Below are positions 21,878-33,920 of a stretch of DNA of 64,000 bases, one piece after another. Numbering within the stretch: the first letter of the stretch is position 1; every line of letters begins with the position of its first letter. The notes beneath the pieces were generated by a model. The model was not told the origin of the DNA. It worked only from the letters and a program-made list of their open reading frames with translations, and ran no database searches. Source of the stretch: Pararge aegeria (taxonomy: Eukaryota > Arthropoda > Insecta > Lepidoptera > Nymphalidae); NCBI RefSeq assembly GCF_905163445.1, contig NC_053202.1:5518001-5582000 (forward strand), read 5' to 3'. Both the position numbers and the translations under genes were made by a program.

Positions 21878-22003
21878 CAACTATAGCGAATTTTACGAAT
21901 GCCACCGAAGCGCCATCATGAAAAACAAGGATTGGAGATCGGAGGGTCGTGAGGTTAAATAATTTTTGCGGAACGGACGTCTGCCAGGCAAGAAATATGC
22001 TTG

Positions 22004-22620
22004 TCAGGCGAAAAAGAGTGACGGGGGAGAATTATTGGCCAAGCTAGGGATATGAGATATATTTTCCAAAGAATGTAAAGGTATTGTTCTAATGTAAGGT
22101 TTGGTGATAGTAAATGTAAATGCTTCTTCTTCTTCTCTCTGGGCAGTTTCCGCACGTGAAATTTCCCACTGTTGCTCGCTACTCCAGCCATGCAAGCTCG
22201 TTCTAGAATCCCAGAATACCGCCCAGGTACTGAGGACTTCTGGGATAGTGGCTGATGATCCCAGGTAGATCTTGCGTTGCTCTGTCACGCCCGTGCACTC
22301 TAGCATCACGTGCGTAGGTGTTTCATCTGCCTCCATGCATGCTCTGCAAAGAGGGCTGTCGGTGACACCTAGTAATGGAAAGATGTCTGTTTAAGGAGCT
22401 ATGCCCTGTTATGAGTCCCACCACCTTCCTAAATTTGCTTCTATCCAGGCGGAGTAGTTTGTATGTAAATGCTTATACGATGATAACCCATGTGTACTCT
22501 TTTAGTATGAGGGCATGGGTGACCTTGAGTTCGATGAAGTCACTGAGTAGAGCGGGACATAAGGGTCTTAGGAGCAGTCATAGAGCAGAACCCCATGCAG
22601 AAACTTTTTGACAAAGGCCC
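22004..22620 (-). pseudogene. LINE reverse-transcriptase/RNase H C-terminal fragment, frame-broken
   Basis: In one minus-strand frame KLLRLDRSKFRKVVGLITGH and SSLNRH are read. In the next frame the text continues LLGVTDSPLCRACMEADETP, then THVMLECTGVTEQRKIYLGS. The C-R-A-C...ETPTHVMLEC block is the zinc-finger-like end of RNase H-bearing LINE proteins (I/R1-type). The frame shift falls near 22376-22385. The far end is truncated or mixed with other sequence. Confidence 0.75.
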
Positions 22621-22975
22621 GTCCAGCGCTGCAGAGCGTTGATGACGCAATAATTCGTTTAATACGAAATTCATTTGCGATTTAAGAATAGGAATAGGAA
22701 TTATATTATTAACATGATTTATGGGACGTTAGATTCTCTTCCTTGTAAGCGGAAAAATAGTGCATTTTATTGAACTTGATTATACTGTTTTGGTAGAAGG
22801 TGAATAAGACGAAATTATTTAACCTTTGGGTGGTTTTACCGGTTATAAATAAAAAAGATCACCTACCTGTTGATAGACTTAGAATATAAATTACCGAAAC
22901 ATGATACAGGGGGGGGTCACAATCACTAAAGTTTATTTAAAAATCTGTAGTGTGTTTTAAATTTTATTTAAAAAA

Positions 22976-23150
22976 GGTGTAATTTATAATTTCTTCAATC
23001 CAGAAATCTTCATCATCTTCTTACTTAACAATTATTCATTGTAAGGTCAACATCCCGGATGTTTCGGTTTCGGAACGAAACCTCGATAGATTGTACATTG
23101 CCGAAGATCTGTTTAGTGTGGAGTGTAAGGATTGAAGAAATTAAAAATTA
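22976..23150. repeat. MITE with TIR GGTGTAATTTATAATTTCTTCAATCC
   Basis: The left end GTGTAATTTATAATTTCTTC and an inverted match near 23127-23150 (GGATTGAAGAAATTAAAAAT) enclose a body with AGTCAACATC...GGTTTCGGAACGAAACC. Relatives occur at 27345-27485, 32840-32890, 40385-40530 and 55700-55800. Confidence 0.6.
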
Positions 23151-23239
23151 TGCTTAATTTTCATAATATATCATGGATTTCCGCAAAGATAAGATAGTTT
23201 CCGCTTCTATCCAATAAAGAAAATTATGAAAGAGGTGAT

Positions 23240-24240
23240 CATGGTTTCATATTTAGGAGATTTTTAAGATTATCTTGAAATAAACTATCTGTCTTCATAA
23301 AAGAGGAGGCATGTTGGTCCAGGCATAACTCCGTCAATAAATTCTTTAAATTCATATCGATGTGACAAAGAATTCCAGAGACTGGAATCTTCAAAAAATT
23401 ATTGCAAATCGTGTAAATATGCATTGTTTCGGGGTACATCCACATTTTCTATCAAACTTAGTAGTCAACGTCAAGTCATCGTCATCAATAGCCTATATCA
23501 TTCCACTTCTGGACTAAAGGCGAATAACCCAACGCGAGGGTGGGTTTACCCATGACCACCACGCTGGGCAGACAGGTTAATGGAATAAAGTCTTTGTGTG
23601 GAGCTTCTTAATAATCATTTCCGGGGTTTCAGAATTTTTTAGGGTGTAATTTATCAATTTTTTACGGTACACCCTGTATATTTAATAGACCGCAAATATG
23701 TTAATGCTTTTCCAGTGTTTTATTTTCGGTTGCCAAAGTGCATTGCAATAAAATCTTTAATTTCCATAAACGATATACACAATATACTCGTACTATCCAA
23801 GAATAATTAACAATGAGTGTGGTGAAATATTAAAATTTTTTTCGGACTAATACATTTAGGCATTTGTTTGCATTAAAATAAATATATATAAGTTTATAAC
23901 TGACTTTCTAGCCCAAGGCTCTAGCCTTTTTGATCATTATGAAGTCATCACTTTTTTTTTAATTGTTCTATTAATAAAGTTTCGGTATAACTGTATTCAC
24001 TATTTATGTTTTATTAGTCCTATTTTACTTTATTTTTCTTAATTTTTTATCCCTCGATTCGAATAGTGTGTTGAACTACCGGATACGCTTTGCTTTACAT
24101 AGAATTTATTCAATCATGTTGATCAGTAGCGCTCATAAGTCAATATTATTAAGCAGTGTCACCAAATCTATGAGTAATTGGTATTTCTATTACACAAGGT
24201 CGCTTTCTTAGAACTTTACTTGCGAGCGACGTAAGGAAGT
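23240..24240. other. Intergenic, AT-rich
   Basis: No gene. A SINE-like stretch with ACCACGCTGGGCAGACAGGTTAATGG (~23,487-23,590) resembles the piece at ~1,640-1,720. The remainder shows nothing recognisable. Confidence 0.45.
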
Positions 24241-24260
24241 TGGTACAAATAGTAAACTGC

Positions 24261-24336
24261 ATTAATTAATTGGTTTGGCGCTCTTCTGCCTATTGGAATC
24301 AATAGGCAGATGGAGAGCGCCAAACCAATTAATTAT
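24261..24336. repeat. Hairpin with ~35-bp arms
   Basis: The arm beginning ATTAATTAATTGGTTTGGCG (24261-24295) is mirrored by 24300-24336. A 2-base length difference and one mismatch interrupt the match. Confidence 0.9.
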
Positions 24337-24337
24337 T

Positions 24338-24391
24338 AGGTGCCTAAAAAAGCTTAGTTAGTGGATACTAACCAAGCTTTTATAGGCACCT
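24338..24391. repeat. Hairpin with 25-bp arms, 4-base loop
   Basis: Arms 24338-24362 and 24367-24391 pair at 23 of 25 positions around loop GGAT. It directly follows the hairpin at 24261-24336. Confidence 0.92.
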
Positions 24392-24399
24392 CTACGGAA

Positions 24400-26590
24400 A
24401 AAATGCCTTTGCATTACGAGGAAATCGCATATCTATTATTCGCAAAGTTCTAAAAATATACATACATATTAATAATTACGAGTGCATAAACCTTACATAT
24501 ATAAAATAAACTAATAGATATTTCACTACGGTTAAATAAACTAAAATATAATAGTCACAACACAACTTTAAGCTGAGATCCTAGTCTAACTGGATACGCC
24601 CTTAGGATAACGTTGCTTTTGTTCAAGGCTTCTAACTTTCACCCCCCCCCCCCCTAATTTTAGTGCGCAACGTGATCCAGCGCCTCAGAATCTGTGTCAG
24701 AACCTCATCATCAGACGTTTCTCTGAGACGAGGCGAGTCTGGTTTGCATTTAAGTACGGTGGAGCACGAACTAAACTTAGTCGAACCAGGTGCGAAGGTC
24801 ACTAACCGAGGTTTGAGTACTGACTGTCAGCTCCCTTAGGGTGACTTTCTGATCAAGTTTTTACAGCCTATGGCTTAACTTAGGCAGTATTTCTTCTTGG
24901 TAACCACGCAGAATCCACTCGTGATTGGAGCTATGCATTCCAAAAAGCAGGGCCAGTATTTTTGGATGTAAGAACCCCAACTATAATCTGCCATATACAC
25001 TAGAGCTTGGTAACTTTTTGGGTAGCCAAATTACTTAATCTATTAAGAACGATTTGGTCGGTAGTAAAAAGCGCGAAATAACCCAATGCAAACAGAAGTT
25101 AATTCCCGCTCAGGTATTCTGTATGAGATCACTGTATGTTTTGTCTAGGCTATGACGTATGCAATGGTGTAAAACTTCCATACCCAACCGATTACTTCTA
25201 GAAATATTTTCTTAAACATGCATTTTTTGTGGTATTTAATAATGATGTTTATTTATTGTGCTTGGCGCTTTTTTCTGCCAAGAAACACTATATTATAAAT
25301 GCAGGTAAATACTATCGTAGGAGAGGGAAATGTAGAGCTTACTCCCCACAGCGCTTTACCTATGTGGCCTGGCGGGTTGCAGTTGTCTTCAATTAACATC
25401 CTGAGGCATAAGAGTACCAGGAAAATATGATATATTAATACAACAAAGTACCTACACCACTTATCGCCAGGTTTTCACTGGAATGTATTAAAGGCATATA
25501 GTCATAACTTGGTTCTTCCCAGATACCTATTGGTGACGTGACAATTTTATATATTGTATTTATGCACTTAATTAAACTTCAAGTTTGAATTTTTTGAATT
25601 TTTTTTTTATTAGTCCACCTTTCTAGGGAGCCAATAGCTGGCATTTACAGCTAAAGCAAGACTTACGAAGCCACAATAGCGCCCAGCGTTATATGTACAA
25701 TGCCCCGTGAAAATTAATTAGACTTCATACATGTTTTGTGAATAATTTTTGTAGCTATTTTCATTAATACTTCAATTCAATATATATAGATAACACACCA
25801 ACACCTATAAAAAAAACTATAATATTAAATAATAATAATAATAATAACAATATTTCCGTTCGAATTTTCTTCGGTGTCTGTGCAAAGTTTTGTCAAGAAA
25901 CGTTTCGTTTTAAGACTTGGGCACATTATTTTTTATTCCACTAGAAGTTAGCGAGTTGTAAAAAAGGCTGATTATAGCATTAAAAAAAAGATGGACGAAG
26001 TCGCAGGAAACTAATTTGCGTTATAAATTCGTTTATCATTATTAATTAACATTTTGCAGCTATAGAGGAAAACCTGTGCAATATGCAAGAATTTAATTGT
26101 TTCTCAGAATCGAGCGATGTTTTATTGAATGCAATTAGTTAATTGAATTAACAAAAAGTACCTAGGTAAAACTTTTGTTGTTAGTAATGCTAGCAATGCT
26201 TCTGGTATGAATACTGTTTTCAGTATTGTCACTAGATTGCACTCTTTCAATTCCATAAAACCGTAGTTAACTTTCACGCGATCGTAGGTGTCGTACGAGG
26301 CGACTTAGGGAATGTAACGGAGAACGGAAAGGAGACTGTTATCTAGCTACTGCTAGTCAGTTTACTGCTGAACATAGATCTTTTCAAGGTATCTTATAGT
26401 TTCAAATGTGTTCTTGTGCAATTCTGTTCAGCAGCCTTCTATGACATTCTGCGACTCGTTTTATGCCATCTGAGAACCTAGCCGTGGGATTATCCTAGAG
26501 ATACTCTGAGCATAGCTCTCTCCATCGCTATTCACGAGATACGAGATTCACGACCACGTTAACATAAGCCCAGTTAGCCCACCATAAGAC
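24400..26590. other. Intergenic, no gene seen
   Basis: Contains a run of 13 C (24642-24654), AT-rich spacers, an (AAT)n tract (~25,828-25,850) and the GGTGTCGTACGAGGCGACTTAGG motif (~26,286), also present at ~18,490 and ~1,290, which marks a dispersed repeat. No coding exon is supported. Confidence 0.45.
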
Positions 26591-27038
26591 ATCACAGGTA
26601 TTGAATAAACCTGAATCTAGCACTATCATCTCACTACAATTTACAAATTTGTATGTGTAGGTACGTATCAAAAATGGTTGAAAAAACATTTGACTTTGAC
26701 TTTGTCTTTGACTTTGATAAAAGTATCGTCTCTTAGTATACGTAGCTATATGACTCAAGTACCTACTGTGAAGTAGCGGGCTTGAATGAACGGTTATTAC
26801 CTATTTCCTACTATACCTATCAACCTTTTGTACGCGTGACACCACTGGAGCCAGTTTTGATGATAACGTGTCCAAACCAGTAGGTACACACATACAATAC
26901 ATACATTGTGATTATTGGCGTGCACAGGGTTTCTGACCAGTGTATGCATAAAGGTACATGACATAAAATGGAAAAATTCCCCTCCAATACGAATTATATA
27001 AAATAATTTGATTTTGATATTATATTTTAAGGCCTGCT

Positions 27039-27106
27039 GTATTTTTTCCCGTTCGGTGTCTCTTTTTTAACACTTTGTAAAAGAGACACCGAACGGGAAA
27101 AAATAC
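27039..27106. repeat. Perfect hairpin, 28-bp arms, 12-base loop
   Basis: Arms 27039-27066 and 27079-27106 are exact reverse complements (core CCCGTTCGGTGTCTCTTTT). No transposon ends or target duplication are obvious around it. Confidence 0.95.
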
Positions 27107-27344
27107 GCTAAAGTTTTTCTTATTTTTATACTTAGTTATTATTGGCGGACCAAGCGAATGATCGTAAATGGTAACCCGTCGCCTGTAAACAAAGTAACGC
27201 TGCGCTAGGACGCACGTCCTGCAAAGTGCCGCCCTGTCCCTGTAATTACACCAGCAACCAAGCCCTCTACACCGGAACACAAGGCTGTTATGACAATTAA
27301 GCTTGATTTGCTATACTCCGCGAACAGCAGGAGAATCTATATGG

Positions 27345-27485
27345 TGTAATTTATAATATCTTCAATCCTTATACTCCACACCGAATAGATCCTCGGCAAT
27401 GTACCCTACGCACGTTTCGCTTCGACACCGGAGCATCCTCAGGAGATGTTGACTTTACAATGAATAATTGTTGTCATTGTAAAGT
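27345..27485. repeat. MITE family GGTGTAATTTATA, partial copy
   Basis: The left end matches 22976 and the body reads CCTTATACTCCACACCGAATAG and CCTCAGGAGATGTTGACTTTAC, as at 40400-40510. Confidence 0.6.
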
Positions 27486-27944
27486 CCATACAATAAGGCT
27501 GATTGGGTACAGCAATTCTGTTTTGCGGTAGAAATAAGCATGACGGCAATAAAACTTCCCCTGAAAGTTCTACTACTGCTATGTTTTTTTATTAACTCGA
27601 TATATTTGAAGGTTTTTAATTATTTCATTTCATTCTTGATCAGTATATTCATCTCAGATAATTAGATACTTTTGATTTCTGTGTTTATTCATTTCTTGTA
27701 AATTACTGTCTTGTTTTTATTTCTTTTTATTTTGTAATGCTACTGTGTAGACTTGATTAAGAGGCTGATCTAAATGGTATATTCCCTTAGCGTACAGCTT
27801 AACTGAACCAAATATAATATTTGCTAAATATTTAGATTAAAACTCCTTAGAGTATAAAATTTTTCTTTCGCGTATTTGCGTTCGTAAAACTCAACAAGTC
27901 ATCAATGACATTTTATAAACAACTCTCATGTATATAAAACTAGC

Positions 27945-28228
27945 TGTTGCCGCGACTTCGTCTGCGTTTGATTTTGCTTTTTAATGTGGCATTAAATTTA
28001 ATTTTAGTTCTAAAAAAAATTAAAGTAAATGAGGGGTTTGCTGCTGTCCGCTGAGTAGTTCTGTCCTAGTGTAAAATCGTCAAACACGTCGGGATAAAAA
28101 GTATCCTATATTACTTCTAACACTTCCAAGAATATGTGTACAAAGTTTCATGCAGATTCGGTTAAGTAGTTTTGCGTAAAAGCGTACCAAACAAACTTAC
28201 ATTGACATTTATAATATTAGTCCCTACC
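27945..28228 (+). repeat. Lepidoptera-type dispersed repeat, nearly full copy
   Basis: Starts ACTAGCTGTTGCCGCGACTT, runs through GTCGGGATAAAAAGTATCCT, GTTTCATGCAGATTCGGTTAAG and AGCGTACC, and ends ACATTTATAATATTAGT. A GGGATAGGGATAGGGATAG palindromic tract follows (28230-28265). Confidence 0.75.
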
Positions 28229-28684
28229 CTATCCCTACTCCCTAGTAGGGATAGGGATAGGGATAGCGTTTTCTTTCCATAGTACACGTGTAAATACCGT
28301 TAAAACCTTTTAAAGCCGCCTGTGAGAGGGTTTTATGAAAGACTTATCCACCGAAGACTGGCCTTAGAGTGCTGAGAGGCCTTTTTGTTTGTATTTTTTT
28401 GTTTCCTTTTTCGTTCGAACATACCTACTCGTACTTCAGTGATCTAATTGTATATGCTTCATTATCATGAACAAAAAAATACTGAGACTATAGTCCATAG
28501 TCTATGTGCAGGCGAAGAATTAAGTTTGGTCTATTTCCTTATTCTAGAAAAAATAACAGAAAAACTAATGCATAATTTTTTAGTTCTGCGTAAAACTAGA
28601 TTTATTATTAAATAATTAGCATTAGAATCTGTGTTTACAAAACACCAACAGTTTTTGCTTTAGCTATATATCATTAGTGCTTTT

Positions 28685-28930
28685 TTTTTATTCCACTACA
28701 AGTTAGCCCTTGACTGTAATCTCACATGGTAGTAAGTGATGATGCAGTCTAAGATGGCAGCGGGCTAACCTACGACACGGGACGGTACGGGAGTATGGTA
28801 GTCATACCCCTCATCGGTTTCTACGCGACATCAAACCGGAACTTAATCTTAATCGCTCAGCGGCACGTTTTTGTCGGTAGGGTGGTAACTAGTCACGGCC
28901 AAAACCTTCCACCGGACAAAAGAAAAGTGC
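28685..28930 (-). repeat. SINE family C
   Basis: The reverse complement of the family C body: TTCCACTACAAGTTAGCCCTTGACTG at one end, GATGCAGTCTAAGATGGCAGCGGGC, and GTCGGTAGGGTGGTAACTAGTCACGGCC at the other. The tRNA-like head is missing. Confidence 0.75.
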
Positions 28931-29130
28931 TTTTAGTAATGATTTTGTTGTTTAGAAGTACAGAGCTTGCACATCTCTGTTGTTTAGAAATATAGAGATT
29001 TAAGAGCGAGAGAGGAGTATTCCCCGTTTTGCTGATTTCAGGTGTCGGAATTTCGGAAAACAAGCTGTCAAAGTCCCCCTTATTGCAATCGCATTATAAT
29101 TTTGAATTATAATTAAAAAAAATGTTATAC

Positions 29131-29520
29131 TAGCTGCCCGCGACTTCGTCTGCGTTTGATTTGGTTTTTGATGTGGTATTCATTTTAGTTGTAGTTCTAA
29201 AAAAAATAAAGTATTAAGTATCGCTAAGCCTTAAATGGGTTTGCTGCTGTCCGCTGAGGAGTTCTGTCCTCTATCTCCAACCACATTCATCAGATCTACA
29301 CAAAGTTTGGGAAAAATTAAACACATTATAATCTCTATAGTACAAAAATAATTATTCAAATCGGTTATAATTTTAAACACTTTCATCCCCTTTCCCATAG
29401 GAACCGAGCTTAATGTCGGGATAAAAAGTATCCTATATTACTTCTAACACTTCCAAAAATATGTGTACAAAGTTTCATGAGGATCGGTTAAGTAGTTTTT
29501 GCGTGAAAGCGTAACAAACT
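29131..29520 (+). repeat. Lepidoptera-type dispersed repeat, second copy
   Basis: Same order of motifs as 27945-28228 (ACTAGCTGCCCGCGACTTCG, TTTGCTGCTGTCCGCTGAGG, GGGATAAAAAGTATCCTATA). The 3' end (AACATTGACATTTATAGGG, ~29,675-29,690) is displaced by a LINE 3' end with (TTC)n tail inserted at ~29,521-29,674. Confidence 0.7.
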
Positions 29521-29674
29521 TCTCTAATATGTTTCTTCAACCAAAGGTTGTCTGGAGGAGATCGCTTCAAGCGATAAGGCCGCCTTTGTGGATACGTATA
29601 TTATCGTTTTTTTTGTTAACCTAGTTTTATATTTGTATGTGCAATAAAGACTTTTTCTTCTTCTTCTTCTTCTA
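29521..29674 (+). repeat. LINE 3' end with (TTC)n tail inserted in a dispersed repeat
   Basis: AACCAAAGGTTGTCTGGAGG, AGATCGCTTCAAGCGATAAGG, CCGCC, then GTGCAATAAAGACTTTTTCTTC(TTC)n. It interrupts the repeat starting at 29131. Confidence 0.7.
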
Positions 29675-29769
29675 ACATTGACATTTATAGGGATTTGTAG
29701 GGATAGGATTATTATAGGGATCTTTAAATTTTAACCCCCCTGCCTTGTTGGTGAGCGCTGTTGTGGGAA

Positions 29770-29823
29770 ATTTTATCACCATCATCATCATATCAACCGA
29801 TTGACATCCACTGCTGGACATAG
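29770..29823 (-). repeat. RTE-type LINE or SINE 3' end with (GAT)n tail
   Basis: ATCACCATCATCATCATATCAACCGATTGACATCCACTGCTGGACATAG is the reverse complement of the common ...CCAGCAGTGGA...GATGATGATG 3' end. Confidence 0.6.
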
Positions 29824-30150
29824 ACGGCCGATTGGCGCAGTGGGCAGCGACCCTGCTTTCTGAGCTGTGGGCCCACAACTGTACAATGTTTCTGTGATGA
29901 AGATTTATGGGCACAAAAGATCCTGGAGGGTCGAAGTGCATCCGCTGAAACGGGCCTCATTACAAGATAGATTCTGTGATGAACATGAATGTTTTTCAGT
30001 GTCTGTGTGTCTATATGTTATAAGTATTTATGTAGGTATATTATTCATAAAATTATTCATTCAAGTACACAAGCTAATTACTTTGGGACTCGAAGGCGAT
30101 GTGTGTATTGTCGTAATATATTTATTTATTATTATTATTATTATAGGTAT
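29824..30150 (+). repeat. SINE family A with ~70-bp insert
   Basis: Head GACGGCCGATTGGCGCAGTG and body as in other copies, but 29902-29971 is foreign and flanked by the 12-bp direct repeat TTCTGTGATGAA (29890-29901, 29972-29983). Confidence 0.8.
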
Positions 30151-30244
30151 TTCATAGGGAGTGTTCAAATATTCACAGTAATGGGCCGCTTGTTTCTATT
30201 TGCTGCTTTTTTGGCGCGGGAGCAATATCAGAATTTATGATATG

Positions 30245-30470
30245 TGAATTTTCTTTGGGTTGGTCTGATTGGAGTCTTTGGCCATGTCTAGTTACCACCC
30301 TACAGGAAAATACTAAGTAATTTAGCGTTCCGATATGATGCTGCGTAGAAACCGATTGTTTGTAATATAACTGCCATACCCCTATCATGATGGCCCGTTT
30401 ATTATAGTTCTGTGAGTGAGATTTCAATGACGGGCTAACTTGCAGTGGAATGAAAAAAAATACAACAAGA
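30245..30470 (+). repeat. SINE family C, 5' truncated
   Basis: Contains CTAGTTACCACCCTAC, AATTTAGCGTTCCG, GTAGAAACCGATTG, ATAACTGCCATACCCCTATCA and GGGCTAACTTGCAGTGGAATG. Confidence 0.7.
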
Positions 30471-30696
30471 AACCAAAAAAATGGTACCGAACCATCTCCA
30501 CGCAAATCCGATACGCACTAGGTCATTTATGTATAAAAATAAGCTAAGTTAGATAGTAAGGCATTTTATAACGTTAATTAAATTAAATTTTTTATGACAG
30601 TTTTATTAGTATTTAGTTAAGAGTTAATTAAAAAAGCTAATATCTAACTCTAAGTGCCTTAAGGGCCGTTGGCCCAGTGCAGATTTTTTTTTAATA

Positions 30697-30946
30697 AATA
30701 TATAAATATACTACGACGATACACACATCGCCATCTAGTCCCATAGTAAGCTTGTGTTATGGGTACTAAGATAACTGATGAGTATTTTTTATGAATAATA
30801 TACATAAATACTTATAATATATAGGTAAACACCCAGACACTGAAAAACATTCATGTTCATCACACAAATATTGTCCAGTTGTGGGAATCGAACCCACGGC
30901 CTTGGACTCAGGAAGCAGGGTCGCTGCCCACTGCGCCAGTCGGCCG
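30697..30946 (-). repeat. SINE family A, nearly complete
   Basis: A and B boxes are intact on the minus strand (TGGCGCAGTGGGC; GTGGGTTCGATTCCCAC). The 3' end lies at AATAAATATATAAATATACT. Confidence 0.85.
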
Positions 30947-30969
30947 TCTTTGACGAATTCACACTTCAC

Positions 30970-31125
30970 ACAGATTTCACACGCCTTTGAGAACATTAGT
31001 GAGAACTCACAGGCATGCCGGTTTCCTCACGATGTTTTCATTCATCGTAAAAGCGAGTGGTTTTTTCATTGCTTAAACTATACATCAGTTAGAAAAGTAA
31101 GAGGTGCATGCTGGGGCTTTCAAAT
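30970..31125 (-). repeat. SINE family B, partial
   Basis: ACACGCCTTTGAGAACATTA...AGGCATGCCGGTTTCCTCACGATGTTTTC...AAGAGGTGCATGCTGG, in minus orientation and missing the end carrying GGGAGGAGACCCGTG. Confidence 0.65.
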
Positions 31126-31129
31126 GTCA

Positions 31130-32100
31130 GAGCGTGACAAAACACTGAATGATTGATTGAATGATTTTTTTTTGAAGCTACGGCTCTCATGCCACAAGTG
31201 GCGAAATTAGTATATACCCTCTTTATCATACAATTTATTTTTTAAAAAAAGCACCATCTAGTTACTACCTTGGATCGTAAACAGGTCAAACCACCCCAAC
31301 TTATGAACCACTTGATATTTTAAATTATGCATTTGCATTTTAAAAATCCGCATAAATATAAACTACCAATATCCACTGACTAAGAGGAAAAAAATATGGT
31401 TTAATAATTCTAGAATGAAATTAGTGTCGCATAAATGGGATTATACCCCCGGACCCGGTTCGTGATACGTTATATGAACTTCCGTAAAAGTTTCCGTAAA
31501 ACACAATTAAATTATCTCCCAAATTTTGTTTAAGCCCACATTTTATTTTATTATATTGTTTATTTGTAGTCACATTTTTTGTTAAATTATCTATTTTTTT
31601 AACAATCAAGTATCTCAAGAAAGTTATGTTAGAAATCTATAGCCTTTTGGCACAGCCTTCGTTTAATATATTACTTTTAGGCAGGGAGTTTGATTTCTTG
31701 GTTGAACAGTAGAGTAAATACGTTCATTGTTACGTTTGATTTCTGTATTGCTGTTTCCCATGGTTGAGCTTGTCTGTATCTTTGACTGCGATGCGTGTGT
31801 GTGCGCGTATGTGTTGTTTGTGTGTGTGGATAGACGTAACATACGATAATGTTCATCTGCGACACAACGTGTTGGTCGCGACGGTCACCTTCAGACATGT
31901 CTGACCGCTTATGTAACAAGCTAAGATGGAACCTAAATCTGCGTCAATTGATTTGATTTAACTCAGCGCTAAGATCTGGTTCAACACCTATATATCTTTA
32001 TCTTATGAGAGACGGGACCTATATGCCTCAAGGGGACGACGTTAATTACACTGGGCTTCACACTCATGAAATGTATACGTTTATTTTGATAAAATAAAGA
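31130..32100. other. Intergenic with SINE D fragment and GT-rich tract
   Basis: A piece of SINE D lies at ~31,166-31,225 (AAGCTACGGCTCTCATGCCAC). A GTGTGTGCGCGTATGTGTTG tract lies at ~31,793-31,830. No gene is recognised. Confidence 0.45.
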
Positions 32101-32411
32101 TATTATTATTATTATTATTATTACTGGTGATAGTATTAACATACAAGTGAAGCTCATTAATAATTAAATGCTTAATTCCCATGAATATTTGTGCTTTATT
32201 GTTAACTAGTGGAGCCTACCGGTTTCACACTTATACAGACTGAATGAGCCTTCATTACTTCTGGAACTTCGTGCGTTTCGATGCGCATAATTCAATATTA
32301 GGTATCAGCCAATCAGTGGGACATTACAGTTGACTACCTGCGCGAAGCAGCGCTCGCAGCTAACTTCTGCGACGACATCAAGTTTGAATCGGAAGATCAG
32401 TGGCGTGACTC

Positions 32412-32514
32412 TTACTTAGCCTATCCTTAAGTTTTTTATAACTCTAACTGGAAATTTTATGTCATATGCATACCCTGTCCATACCCTGTGCATACTCTGT
32501 GCATACCCTCTATG
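32412..32514. mobile_element. hAT-type MITE, right half
   Basis: GCATACCCTGTGCATACTCTGTGCATACCCTC... ending ATGCACACCACTG, the right TIR of the family at 48087-48292. The TGCATACCCTG unit is locally amplified. The left half is absent. Confidence 0.6.
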
Positions 32515-33781
32515 CACACCACTGCGGACGATACATTTATCGAGAGTAGAAAGGAATAATTTGAACGCTCATGTAAATAATGTTTTTTTTTAATTTTATA
32601 TATTTACGACTTGATTTACATGGATCTAAGGCCACATAGATTACACAATAAACAATTAAAAAAACAATCTAGGATTGTATATTAAAAAGCAACGTTATGG
32701 AGAACTCCTAGGCAAGAAGGTGCACCTCGCGATGTTTTCCTTTACCTTTAAAATGAATAAAATTTAATACTTACTATAAAACGCACATAAGAGGCGTTAT
32801 ACCAGGCATCGAACTCGGTTCGGTACAATGCCGAAAATCTATTTGGTGTGGAGTATTGAGGGATAGAAGAATATAAATTACACCGTACAAATTCTCCTGC
32901 TTTTCGCGGACTATAGCAAATAAAGCTTAATTTTCATAATATATCATGGATTTCCGCAAAGTAACGCCTGCTTCTATACCATATTTAAACAATAAAGCTA
33001 CAAACACAGGTACTCATACATACAAAGTAAAATCTAAAATCATAATATAAGTATTGATGTTTTGTGACCGGAAACGGAAAAGGCCTGAATACCTCGGAGC
33101 TATTCGTAATTGCATAATTGCATTTTCTCGAAATTAACATAAAGTTGAGTATTTTATCAATAACAGATTTGCGCTTGACACTGACGTAGGTTGATTGATT
33201 GTTAAAGAGAAATAATCAGTCGGATTTAAACCGACTTTATTCTCCAAACTAATAGATAATTATCACACTAATCCTTACTAAAATAATAAGAGTGAAAGAG
33301 TTTTTTTTGCATATAATGTACCTATAGAAATTTTGAAGAGCAATGTACGTTCAACATAAGACATCCCTGTAGTGGTGACTCTGACTTAACGGAATTTCTC
33401 TGGAAATAGTGACAGGTTCAAGTATTTATTTATTTATTTAAGAGCACTAACAACATGCATATTACACGTTTTTTAAGTCTAATTATGATAATCTAATAAA
33501 TAATATATTATTAATTTTTCGTGATTTTCACTTTCTCGACATCGTATGTCGGCTGTTATAAATATCCCGTCCCGCAACTCACAGGAAAAGAGATATCTAC
33601 ACCCTCATTCTATGTATCTATATTATGGTGTTCTGCACTTCTTCTTCTCCTCCCTCCTTTAATATTCTATTATATAATATATAATTATAATATTCTATTA
33701 TTATCGAAGCCTATATTTTATCTGTGGGATATACATACAAACATTAAATTAAGAAAATAGAAAATCCTCCTAAGTGTTTTA

Positions 33782-33920
33782 TGCCATCGGTTGCTTGGAA
33801 GAGATCGCTATGTAGCGATAAGGCCGCCTAATTTTATACATCGTGTAAACTATTTTTTTTTAATAATTTTTCCTGTATTTCGTAGTGGTGTAAAATGAAA
33901 GTGTATTCATTCATTTATCC
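33782..33920 (+). repeat. LINE 3' end (GCGATAAGGCCGCC family)
   Basis: CATCGGTTGCTTGGAAGAGATCGCTATGTAGCGATAAGGCCGCC, with the tail GTGTATTCATTCATTT. Confidence 0.6.

Noticed and set aside
22375..22611. 78-codon plus-strand open frame
   Set aside because: It is the antisense of the LINE reverse-transcriptase remnant on the minus strand.
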